From positions 1 through 5,417 of the forward strand of contig JACNFL010000100.1 of NCBI GenBank assembly GCA_014384685.1: DNA of 5,417 nucleotides. Reading direction: 5' to 3'. The position numbers and the translations under genes are program-made. This document shows, piece by piece, positions 1 through 5,417 of this stretch; within the stretch, counting starts at the first letter, position 1, and each line of letters begins with the position of its first letter. The stretch is from Methanobacteriota archaeon. GTDB lineage: Archaea; Thermoplasmatota; Poseidoniia; Poseidoniales; Thalassarchaeaceae. The notes under the pieces were generated by a model. The model was given only the letters and a program-made list of their open reading frames with translations, searched no databases and was not told the DNA's origin.

Positions 1-138
1 ATCGTAGCGCGCGCGGCCGCCGTGGTTGCTATCGGGCGTCGTGCCCCAGAGAACCGGGAGCGAATGACCCTGGAGTTCGGGGAGCACCGCAGCGGCGATA
101 TTGCCGGTCACGCTGTGATCCGCTTGAACGATTTGACA
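1..138. other. GC-rich stretch without a confident gene
   Basis: This stretch lies just downstream of rps24e. Bases 1-120 are about 67% G+C, against roughly 47% just inside rps24e, and include a GCGGCCGC octamer at 13-20. No S27ae-like zinc-ribbon protein, the usual neighbour of S24e in euryarchaea, can be read in any minus frame. Two frames stay open to the window edge: plus frame 1, and the minus frame in register with rps24e after its stop. Both have GC-rich third positions, so the strand of any coding sequence cannot be decided. The plus frame has a phrase, RSGDIAGHAV, that only loosely recalls a conserved segment of dihydrodipicolinate reductase. I do not treat that as an identification. 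Confidence 0.5.
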
Positions 139-516
139 TTATTCTTCACCTCCAGAAACATCATCTTCAGTTTCAATTTCTGCTGGTGGTGCAACATCTG
201 GGACCTCAGCAGGCGCTTTTTCAGCAGGAGCATCTTCTTCACCTGCAACACCATGCCTATCAAGGATGTATTGCGGCTCAATTTGCATTGCTTCGGGCGA
301 ATCATAAATGAATGCCAAACCAGTAGTCAAAGGTTGGCCGAAACGAGTGTTGACATCTTTTACGATGACATTTGATGCTGATGAACCCGGTTCAAGTGAT
401 GCAACTTTGCTTCGCAGGTTGCTCCGACTTGGAGTTGCTGATTGTTCATGTCGCAACTGAAATCTGATTTCAATACGACTCAATAATGAGTTTTCTTTTC
501 TGTCTACTATTTCCAT
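139..516 (-). CDS. rps24e: 30S ribosomal protein S24e with acidic C-terminal tail
   Basis: This is a small-subunit ribosomal protein of the archaeal/eukaryotic S24e family, 125 residues long. Family features are visible: the N-terminal MEIVDRKENSLLSRIEIRF strand-loop-strand, the hallmark TPSR motif at residues 28-31 followed by a helix (SNLRSKVASL), the strand ending in TRFG (57-60), and the closing block YDSPEAMQIEPQYILDRHG (71-89). The S24e core ends near residue 90. The remaining 35 residues are an Ala/Pro/Glu/Asp-rich tail with no basic character apart from one Lys, which looks disordered. The ATG start has a strong GGAGGG Shine-Dalgarno. It is the last recognisable gene of the rpo7-spt4-rps24e operon, 16 bases after spt4. 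The family assignment is confident; any role for the tail is unknown. Confidence 0.95.
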   Translation of the reverse strand: MEIVDRKENSLLSRIEIRFQLRHEQSATPSRSNLRSKVASLEPGSSASNVIVKDVNTRFGQPLTTGLAFIYDSPEAMQIEPQYILDRHGVAGEEDAPAEKAPAEVPDVAPPAEIETEDDVSGGEE

Positions 517-522
517 AATAAT

Positions 523-529
523 CCCTCCT
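523..529 (-). promoter_or_regulatory. Shine-Dalgarno of rps24e
   Basis: On the minus strand this reads AGGAGGG and is followed by six bases before the ATG at 516. It fills most of the 16-base gap between spt4 and rps24e. It supports the ATG as the true start and independent ribosome loading on rps24e within the operon mRNA. Confidence 0.8.
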
Positions 530-532
530 ACA

Positions 533-910
533 TCAGCGCACGTTTACCTTTAGTGCGTAGTTTCCTGCCCTCTCAATATTGAGTATTGATGAAATTTCTG
601 AGCGCTCTGGGTTGAGCACAACAACATAACCTTGCCAATCTGAACTTAGGTGTGCACCTGGACAAAATGGACATTCCGGGTTGGTTGGTTTTACTCGCTC
701 CATATCATCTTTCAATTCTTTAGCCAAAGCCTTGTGCTCTTCATCAGAAGGGTCCAATCCGTTCTTGTTAAGGAATACTAATTGGACTAAAGCTTTCTTA
801 GTTTTAGCAATCACATCATTGTTTGATTTAAGACACCATCCAAGATTGCCAGTTGCAACTTCGATGATTCGGTGGCACTCAGAACAAGCAAGTTCAACCT
901 TCTTTGACAC
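533..910 (-). CDS. spt4: Transcription elongation factor Spt4 (RpoE'') with a long insertion
   Basis: This is the archaeal Spt4/RpoE'' zinc protein, which binds the NGN domain of Spt5 and keeps RNA polymerase on its template. With the GTG start at 910 it has 125 residues. The first zinc pair is C9-x-x-C12 (ACSECHR) and the second is C80-x-x-C83 (CPFC). The typical Spt4 C-terminus follows: LSSDWQGYVVVLNPERSEI (88-106), then GNYALKV (116-122). Archaeal Spt4 proteins are usually about 60 residues, with roughly a dozen residues between the zinc pairs; here there are 67. The extra segment (about 20-75) is charged and probably helical, with an extra Cys at 26. The GTG at 919 is an alternative start but lies inside the likely Shine-Dalgarno. 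The gene starts one base after the rpo7 stop, suggesting coupled translation. The identification is confident; the insert's role is unknown. Confidence 0.92.
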   Translation of the reverse strand: MSKKVELACSECHRIIEVATGNLGWCLKSNNDVIAKTKKALVQLVFLNKNGLDPSDEEHKALAKELKDDMERVKPTNPECPFCPGAHLSSDWQGYVVVLNPERSEISSILNIERAGNYALKVNVR

Positions 911-911
911 A

Positions 912-1463
912 TTATTCACCGCCGTTTACTAACCATTCGTGAGCCCCAAGACCTGGTTGCTTACAGGTAAGCCCAATCTTTGATGAGCGAGGGTCGTGTG
1001 TGTTTAATGAAAGAGTGACCACACGAGAGCGTAGTGGGTCTGCAATAGAGAGTTGAGAGCCAGAACGGCTACCAGTTATTTTACCTTCATTTTGGTTAAT
1101 TTGGACAGGTTCTTCAAGAATTTGGGATTTGTGTAATAGGCCTTCTAATGGACCAATTTGAACGAATGCACCGAATTCAAGAACCTCTGATACAGCACCG
1201 TCAACAATCTCGTTACTGTCAAGTCGGAAAAGCACGGCTTTGAAACGTACATTTTGGTAAATCGCTCCATCCCCATGTATGATTCTGCCTCGACCAATCA
1301 TTTCGTGATCATAGGTAACAATGACAAAATTGTCATCATCATCAAACTTACCTTCAAACGCCTGATGCGCTAGACGGTCAACGTGTTGACTCAATGATTG
1401 CCCCTCGCGAATGTATTCCGCGGGGATTCTGATAGTATCCTCTCTGACTTCAAGTGTGTACAT
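912..1463 (-). CDS. rpo7: DNA-directed RNA polymerase subunit Rpo7 (E', Rpb7-like)
   Basis: This is the archaeal RNA polymerase stalk subunit, homologous to eukaryotic Rpb7. It pairs with Rpo4 and contacts nascent RNA and initiation factors. The ATG at 1463 gives 183 residues, close to the family's usual length of about 180-190. The N-terminal tip/RNP-like domain (1-80) includes MYTLEVREDTIRIPAEY and the HGDGAIYQNVRFKAVLF block (63-79). The C-terminal S1 RNA-binding domain starts at about 85 and includes VDGAVSEVLEFGAFVQIGP and LEGLLHKSQI (106-115). The conserved end is SKIGLTCKQPGLGAHEWL (161-178). The start is set by a GGAGG seven bases upstream; a GTG 18 bases further up lies outside that signal. 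It is the first gene of the operon, and its stop lies one base before the spt4 start. Confidence 0.97.
   Translation of the reverse strand: MYTLEVREDTIRIPAEYIREGQSLSQHVDRLAHQAFEGKFDDDDNFVIVTYDHEMIGRGRIIHGDGAIYQNVRFKAVLFRLDSNEIVDGAVSEVLEFGAFVQIGPLEGLLHKSQILEEPVQINQNEGKITGSRSGSQLSIADPLRSRVVTLSLNTHDPRSSKIGLTCKQPGLGAHEWLVNGGE
916..923 (-). promoter_or_regulatory. Shine-Dalgarno of spt4, inside the rpo7 3' end
   Basis: On the minus strand this reads GGCGGTGA, one mismatch from the archaeal consensus GGAGGTGA. It ends five bases before the GTG at 910. It lies within the last codons of rpo7, so translation of the two genes is probably coupled. It favours the GTG at 910 over the GTG at 919, which is part of the signal itself. 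Confidence 0.6.
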
Positions 1464-1470
1464 CTTTTTT

Positions 1471-1475
1471 CCTCC
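1471..1475 (-). promoter_or_regulatory. Shine-Dalgarno of rpo7
   Basis: A GGAGG on the minus strand is followed by a seven-base A-rich spacer and the ATG at 1463. It decides the start of rpo7 against the upstream in-frame GTG at 1481. It also shows that the operon mRNA has a 5' leader rather than being leaderless. Confidence 0.85.
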
Positions 1476-1482
1476 ATTCACC

Positions 1483-1590
1483 GCTCACTGAGAGGTGTGC
1501 CGTGGAACGGAAGGGTTCACAACCCTCCCGTCCCTCACAGGCGACGCCTCCAGAAGAGAGGTTTCCAGTGGCTCGCCGACCTACTCCCCC
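1483..1590. other. GC-rich structured block, candidate leader structure or ncRNA of the rpo7 operon
   Basis: This noncoding block is about 64% G+C, inside an intergenic region that falls to about 22% nearby. Several foldable elements are visible. One is a hairpin at 1507-1531 with arms ACGG/CCGT and AGGGTT/AACCCT, separated by one A/C mismatch and closed by a CAC loop. Another is a stem between GGCGA (1540-1544) and TCGCC (1573-1577), extendable by GCC (1546-1548) with GGC (1570-1572). An alternative inner stem is CCTC (1547-1550) with GAGG (1558-1561). If the operon promoter lies in the AT-rich stretch beyond, the block is transcribed as the rpo7 leader. It matches no tRNA, 5S, SRP or RNase P RNA signature I can recognise. 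An independent small RNA on either strand is possible. Confidence 0.45.
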
Positions 1591-1599
1591 TTTATCAGC

Positions 1600-1609
1600 A
1601 AACCGGTTT
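1600..1609. repeat. Ten-base perfect palindrome AAACCGGTTT
   Basis: This is a perfect palindrome at the border between the GC-rich leader block and the AT-rich promoter region. Its position near where the rpo7 operon transcript would be expected to begin makes an operator plausible, but a palindrome this short can arise by chance. Confidence 0.3.
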
Positions 1610-1760
1610 CAGTGAATTGAATAGAAGCCAGTATATGATAGGGAATATGTGGATTTAACCTTGAATTAAATGTTATATGAAATAGTCATTTAATTTGATT
1701 TGACAAAATCAGTATTGGCATCAATTATCCTTCACTTAATTTTGATTTCATAGAAATTCA
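1610..1760. promoter_or_regulatory. AT-rich divergent promoter region
   Basis: Bases 1661-1760 are only about 22% G+C and separate two divergent transcription units. Archaeal TATA-like stretches are present: GTATATGAT near 1631 and GTTATATGA near 1672 could serve the minus-strand operon, and CTTAATTTTGATTT near 1735-1748 could serve the plus-strand gene. Which ones are used cannot be decided from sequence alone. The region also holds an inverted repeat (AATTAAATG at 1664-1672 and CATTTAATT at 1687-1695) and an imperfect direct repeat (TCATTTAATTTGATTTGA at 1686-1703 and TCACTTAATTTTGATTTCA at 1732-1750). These could be operator half-sites or simple AT-rich similarity. Confidence 0.5.
1664..1695. 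repeat. Inverted repeat around a TATA-like core
   Basis: Nine-base arms AATTAAATG (1664-1672) and CATTTAATT (1687-1695) flank a 14-base spacer that begins TTATATGA. A symmetrical site enclosing a TATA-like element between divergent genes fits a regulator binding site. The arms are A/T-rich, so chance similarity is a real alternative. Confidence 0.4.
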
Positions 1761-1761
1761 T

Positions 1762-1783
1762 CGTGACCCCCGTAGGGGTCACG
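1762..1783 (+). promoter_or_regulatory. Perfect 9-bp hairpin/palindrome upstream of the secreted-protein gene
   Basis: The arms CGTGACCCC (1762-1770) and GGGGTCACG (1775-1783) pair without mismatch around the four-base loop CGTA. The stem is GC-rich against an AT-rich left flank and lies 75 bases before the GTG start of the long gene. No T-run follows on either strand, so it does not look like a standard terminator. A 5' UTR hairpin or a dimeric regulator's operator are the likelier readings. Confidence 0.6.
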
Positions 1784-1857
1784 TACCCTTACAAACGCAT
1801 TTTACCCTCAGCGGATTTAGTGAAGGTTGAAGTAGCGGCCAAAGGGCAAAGCAGTAT

Positions 1858-4800
1858 GTGATTGGGCCTGCCGCGAGGGATTTGAGGGGAAAAACTGCTT
1901 TCATAGCGTTATTCATCACCTTCTCAATGCTGTTGCAAATAGTACCACCAACAAACCACAACCCACACTTGGATGAACTAAACCCTAATCCATTCGTTGG
2001 CAAAAGTTCTACTGAATGGATAGATGGAGGTGAGGCATGGTCTCAACTTGGTAGATATGGCTCAAGAAATGCCACTGCACCAATACACAGCGTAAGTGGG
2101 GGCCCAGGGAATGGCCCTGTATCTGCAGTTTCGGAATTAGCAACTATTGATGACCCGGTGGTTAATTGGGCGCATTTTTCAACGGGTAGTTATGGCGCAC
2201 AAGGTTTAGCCACTGTTGTTGGAGATTTTGGAGCAAACATCGTTGTTACTGGGGACGCAAACGAGCGTTGTGGTGACGGGCATCTCTTCACAGTGCTAAT
2301 CTCTGAACGAGAGTCTGGTGGTTCCACTCATTCATTCTTGAGTATCATCGAGGGAGATACAAGCAGGAAATCTTGGGAAGTAGATCTTGGGGTTACAGAT
2401 TCCGTAAAGGCTGCACCGGTAATATTGGATGTTAACGGAGATTCAACTCTAGAAATTCTAGTTGCATATGATGCACAAGGAACTTTCAACACCGAATTAT
2501 GGTCACCTATCTTGCAATGCGGTGAGGCTGGGTGGAATGCAGGTGGTAGCCACTCAGCCGAATTATTGTGGTCATACACAGACCCTGACCTCGGCATCAC
2601 AGTCCCATCCCCCTATGTTCTAGCTAATCATCAAGTTGGCACTCAAATTCTTCTTGGTGATTTAGATATGGATGGGGATGCAGAAGCAGTCTACTCCTTG
2701 GTTAACGAAGGTGACAGCCAAGTCGTAGTGCTGGCATTACCATTGATGGGTGGAGGAGTGCCAAGCCCTATTTGGCAAGTCAGTCTTGACTATGGGGAGA
2801 TTCCATCTGACCCTGCATGGGTAAAGATAGATGATACAAACTCAGCAGTATTGTTGACTACGATTGACCCAAATGATGGGAATATCTGGGTTTGGCGGCT
2901 TGACGGAGGAAATGGTGCACCACATTGGGGTGGTGTTTCCCTCAACAATCTCGATGGAAATACAGATTCCCCACATATTAGATTACCCGGCCCTGTTGTT
3001 GCAGAACTTGATGGAACACCAGGGGCTGAAATGGTTGTCACCATCCCCACAGATATTGATGGAGGAAGTACAGGGGATGGTGCTGAATACATTGGAATGG
3101 AAGTCAATGACGCAACTGAATTGTGGTCATTCCGAGCGACGAATGGATTTGGCGAAGCCCCTCCAGATGTTTTTGATACCACAGGAGATGGTATTGACGA
3201 CAGAGTTTGTTGGGTAACATGGTATCGTGTTGACACTGATCGTAAGGGTGTATCGGGGTGCCATGATGTCACTGCTTCTCTTGGCCCTGCACTAGAATTC
3301 TCACATCTAATGGACAGAAGTTCAGGCAATCCTAACGATGAAATTGCTGTCTCACCACCTTTCCACCTTGACTTAGACGGACAAGGAGCACCGGAAACCG
3401 TTGTCAGTTTTGGCCGCACATTATGGGCATGGGATGGAGATAGTGGAACTCAAGCAGGTATAGGTTCAGGATGGACTGATGAACTCGACTTACCACACAG
3501 GGCTTGGGCTGCGCCAGCATTGGCAGATTTAGACGGCGATGGCGCTCTTGACATCATTATTGGTGATACTTTAATTTCACGAGAAGCACCAGATATACGG
3601 CCATTTATTGATGATAGAGGAGTGCAATTCACACCTAGCCAACCTGACCCTGGTGAAACATTTACTGCCACCGCATACATCGAAAATGTTGGAACTGTTT
3701 CAAGCGGTGAAGCGGTTGATGCTGTGCTCTACTACGATGATGTAGTAGTCAAATCAGTTCGGCTTTCAGAAATGGACCCTGTAGCACCTACAGGAGATGG
3801 AACCTTCTCGTCGTTTTCTGTTGAATTAACCGCTGTGTTAGGGTCACACACTGCAAGAATAGTTGTAGACCCACATGGAAATCTCACTCAATCACGATTT
3901 GATAATGATGAACAAAGTGTTAACCTAACCATAGTAGAACCATATGATGTTTCAATAAGCATACCAGTTGATCCACCTAGAGTGGACCCCGGTTCAAATA
4001 TGGATATTGATATCCCCATTTCATCAACCGGACGCCTAGCAGGAATTTGGACAATGTCAATTGACGACTCTACATTACCAAACAATTGGACAGCGCAGGA
4101 CATTTCTAACGGCGGTTCAACTTCAATTCAAATAGAGCCAGAACAGCCGTGGACTGCTACAGTCAGAATATCAGCACCGCCTGAAGCATTGGGATCAGAC
4201 AATGGTCATTTGACAATCACCATGACATTAGATGAAGATGCAAACATCACTGTTTCATCTCTTTTACCAGTTGAAGCAAATAGAACCCGTGGCCTATCAA
4301 TACGAGGGCCAGCAGGAACAGCAGAGACCACTGGTTATGGATTACCGGGGTCACTAGGTAGTGCTTGGCTATTGGTGGAGAATCTTGGGAATGCGCAAGA
4401 GACCGTTAGTAAAAGAGAATGGAATCCAACCTCTTGGAGTAATGACCTCACACTTCACGACCAATCAGGGGAATTAACACTCATCACTCTAGCACCGGGC
4501 CAACAGCTTGAACTTCACGCGAAACTACCAGTACCCGGTTCAACAACTCTCGGAGAAAGTGTGACCACAACCATGTCAATCTGTATAGGGACTGGTGCCG
4601 AAGAAGTGTGTCGAGAAATTGATATTACATTCGTTGCAAATGGAGTTGCTGTGAACCCCGATAACTTCCGCAGTATTCCAGCAACTGGGATTAGTTGGAA
4701 TATAGATGGTATTTTGCCGCAAACTGCTAACAATTTATCTTGGGATTTGCAAGCAAGTGGCATGCTAATTAGTGGTTGGAATTGGATGGCAAGTGGTGAT

Positions 4801-5355
4801 TGTCAATTAGTTGGCACTTTGCTTTCATGCCACGGTATTGCGGGGTCAACTTTCAGTGGTTCACTTACTCTGGACCAACCAGTTGATGCTCCGCCACAAT
4901 TCCATCCATTCGCGATGAATGAGTCCAATCACAGTGGTTACAATCTTGATTTCTCATTACAAGTTTTGCAAGTATTCCGTTCACAAATTATTGTTATCAG
5001 CCCATTGGGTGATCCTGTCTTAATGAATGTCTCGGAACCGACATGGATAGTGTTAAAATTAGAAAATCCGGGGAATGGCCCTGACACTTTTGATTTGGTT
5101 GGTAGATTAATTGCCAACGCAAACTTTAGTGAAGACCCGGGTATTATTTTCTCAATTCCAACCTCAACCTTCACAATCAATGCTGCTGGATTGACTCAAG
5201 TACCAATCCAAATCACTCTACCGCATGATACACCTGCACGCCCAGGCCTGTTGGTTGAATTTTCATTACGCTCAAAAGGAGATAGTTCAGTTGTCGACAC
5301 TGCAGTCATGGAAATTGAAACACGCCAAGACCACCGATGGAATGTCAGCCTATGA
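1858..5355 (+). CDS. Exported VCBS/FG-GAP, CARDB and Ig-like repeat surface protein
   Basis: This is a 1165-residue, probably surface or secreted protein of unknown specific role. The GTG start is the only one between the upstream stop (1828) and the signal peptide; there is no clear Shine-Dalgarno. Basic residues up to K12 precede a hydrophobic segment (13-29), consistent with a Sec signal. Residues 185-570 carry six VCBS/FG-GAP-type motifs with Asp/Asn/Gly-rich, calcium-loop-like turns: LDVNGDSTLEIL (190), GDLDMDGDAEAV (267), AELDGTPGAEMV (382), FDTTGDGIDDRV (439), LDLDGQGAPETV (504) and ADLDGDGALDII (556). They suggest a beta-propeller. A CARDB domain follows (about 577-695; PDPGETFTATAYIENVGT), then several Ig/NEW3-like modules, the last near 1050-1155 (LKLENPGNGPDTFDL). 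The eight cysteines form plausible pairs (138/221, 451/468, 909/918, 982/991), fitting an oxidising exterior. No C-terminal membrane anchor or sorting signal is seen, and the frame stays open after the TGA, so the chain may be cut short. Confidence 0.85.
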   Translation: MIGPAARDLRGKTAFIALFITFSMLLQIVPPTNHNPHLDELNPNPFVGKSSTEWIDGGEAWSQLGRYGSRNATAPIHSVSGGPGNGPVSAVSELATIDDPVVNWAHFSTGSYGAQGLATVVGDFGANIVVTGDANERCGDGHLFTVLISERESGGSTHSFLSIIEGDTSRKSWEVDLGVTDSVKAAPVILDVNGDSTLEILVAYDAQGTFNTELWSPILQCGEAGWNAGGSHSAELLWSYTDPDLGITVPSPYVLANHQVGTQILLGDLDMDGDAEAVYSLVNEGDSQVVVLALPLMGGGVPSPIWQVSLDYGEIPSDPAWVKIDDTNSAVLLTTIDPNDGNIWVWRLDGGNGAPHWGGVSLNNLDGNTDSPHIRLPGPVVAELDGTPGAEMVVTIPTDIDGGSTGDGAEYIGMEVNDATELWSFRATNGFGEAPPDVFDTTGDGIDDRVCWVTWYRVDTDRKGVSGCHDVTASLGPALEFSHLMDRSSGNPNDEIAVSPPFHLDLDGQGAPETVVSFGRTLWAWDGDSGTQAGIGSGWTDELDLPHRAWAAPALADLDGDGALDIIIGDTLISREAPDIRPFIDDRGVQFTPSQPDPGETFTATAYIENVGTVSSGEAVDAVLYYDDVVVKSVRLSEMDPVAPTGDGTFSSFSVELTAVLGSHTARIVVDPHGNLTQSRFDNDEQSVNLTIVEPYDVSISIPVDPPRVDPGSNMDIDIPISSTGRLAGIWTMSIDDSTLPNNWTAQDISNGGSTSIQIEPEQPWTATVRISAPPEALGSDNGHLTITMTLDEDANITVSSLLPVEANRTRGLSIRGPAGTAETTGYGLPGSLGSAWLLVENLGNAQETVSKREWNPTSWSNDLTLHDQSGELTLITLAPGQQLELHAKLPVPGSTTLGESVTTTMSICIGTGAEEVCREIDITFVANGVAVNPDNFRSIPATGISWNIDGILPQTANNLSWDLQASGMLISGWNWMASGDCQLVGTLLSCHGIAGSTFSGSLTLDQPVDAPPQFHPFAMNESNHSGYNLDFSLQVLQVFRSQIIVISPLGDPVLMNVSEPTWIVLKLENPGNGPDTFDLVGRLIANANFSEDPGIIFSIPTSTFTINAAGLTQVPIQITLPHDTPARPGLLVEFSLRSKGDSSVVDTAVMEIETRQDHRWNVSL

Positions 5356-5417
5356 GACAACGACAGCACTGTTGAATCAGGTGGCAACGCATTTTTAGAT
5401 GCAACAGCAGCATTTTA
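5356..5417 (+). other. Possible in-frame continuation of the surface protein after TGA
   Basis: In the same frame as the long gene, the 20 codons after its TGA contain no stop and read DNDSTVESGGNAFLDATAAF, an Asp/Ser/Thr/Gly/Ala-rich stretch like the preceding protein. The next plus frame reaches a stop within eight codons. This suggests the TGA interrupts a longer gene, by mutation, sequencing error or recoding. Twenty open codons alone are weak statistical support, and the window ends before it can be tested. Confidence 0.4.

Noticed and set aside
22..375. Plus-strand open frame of 117 codons
   Set aside because: Most of it is antisense to the clear rps24e gene, and its Phe/Cys/Trp-rich sequence resembles no protein. 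Only its first 40 codons in the GC-rich stretch are undecided.
1321..1336. ATGACAA/TTGTCAT inverted repeat inside rpo7
   Set aside because: It falls in well-conserved coding sequence and is explained by the codons for the Asp-rich stretch and its neighbours.
1464..1481. Upstream GTG start for rpo7 at 1481
   Set aside because: The added residues would be encoded by the Shine-Dalgarno itself, and the ATG at 1463 gives the usual Rpo7 N-terminus.
1483..1600. tRNA or 5S rRNA in the GC-rich block
   Set aside because: The GGGTTCACAACCC hairpin recalls a T-arm, but the conserved A at position 58 is missing, there is no acceptor/anticodon arrangement, and no conserved 5S loop sequence appears on either strand.
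1762..1783. Intrinsic transcription terminator
   Set aside because: No T-run follows the stem on either strand, and it lies between divergent genes where no transcript needs to end.
2790..3419. Minus-strand open frame of 209 codons inside the surface-protein gene
   Set aside because: It is antisense to strongly supported VCBS-repeat coding sequence, is Ser/Pro-rich as expected of a shadow frame, and has no recognisable motif or ribosome binding site.
1..5417. CRISPR array, insertion sequence or transposase
   Set aside because: No regularly spaced repeats, no transposase-like reading frame and no terminal inverted repeats with target duplications were seen.

Overview
The window looks archaeal. 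Its left third, on the minus strand, is a compact transcription/translation operon in the order rpo7 (RNA polymerase subunit E') - spt4 (elongation factor, RpoE'') - rps24e (ribosomal protein S24e). All three are archaeal/eukaryotic-type proteins, and this gene order is typical of euryarchaea. The right two thirds, on the plus strand, is one long gene for an exported 1165-residue protein made of VCBS/FG-GAP calcium-binding repeats, a CARDB domain and further Ig-like beta-sandwich modules. Moderate GC, GTG starts, an acidic Ala/Pro-rich S24e tail and a large secreted beta-repeat protein beside informational genes together suggest a planktonic euryarchaeon such as Marine Group II (Poseidoniales). 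The archaeal assignment is firm; the group-level one is an inference.

Layout. Bases 1-138 are a very GC-rich stretch (about 67% over 1-120) with no confident gene. The rps27ae gene often found after rps24e is absent, and the abrupt composition change raises the possibility of a junction or assembly chimera. Bases 139-1463 (minus) hold rps24e, spt4 and rpo7, transcribed right to left, each with a good Shine-Dalgarno sequence and gaps of 1 and 16 bases. Bases 1464-1857 are the divergent intergenic region. Its operon-proximal half is a GC-rich (about 64%), foldable block that would lie in the rpo7 leader. Its middle is very AT-rich (about 22% GC) with direct and inverted repeats that probably carry both promoters. 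A perfect 9-bp stem with a four-base loop lies 75 bases before the secreted-protein start. Bases 1858-5355 (plus) are the exported protein. Its frame stays open after the TGA to the end of the window, so the stop may be premature.

Rpo7 forms the RNA polymerase stalk (with Rpo4) and binds emerging RNA. Spt4 pairs with Spt5 to keep the polymerase processive. S24e is a small-subunit ribosomal protein, so the operon ties transcription to translation capacity. The exported protein is functionally separate and most likely acts at the cell surface, in adhesion or substrate binding.

The items most worth a second look are the Spt4 with about 55 extra residues between its two zinc-binding CxxC pairs, the structured leader of the rpo7 operon, the hairpin before the secreted-protein gene, the in-frame TGA at 5353-5355 and the composition break near base 130. 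I did not see a clearly new multi-gene system.
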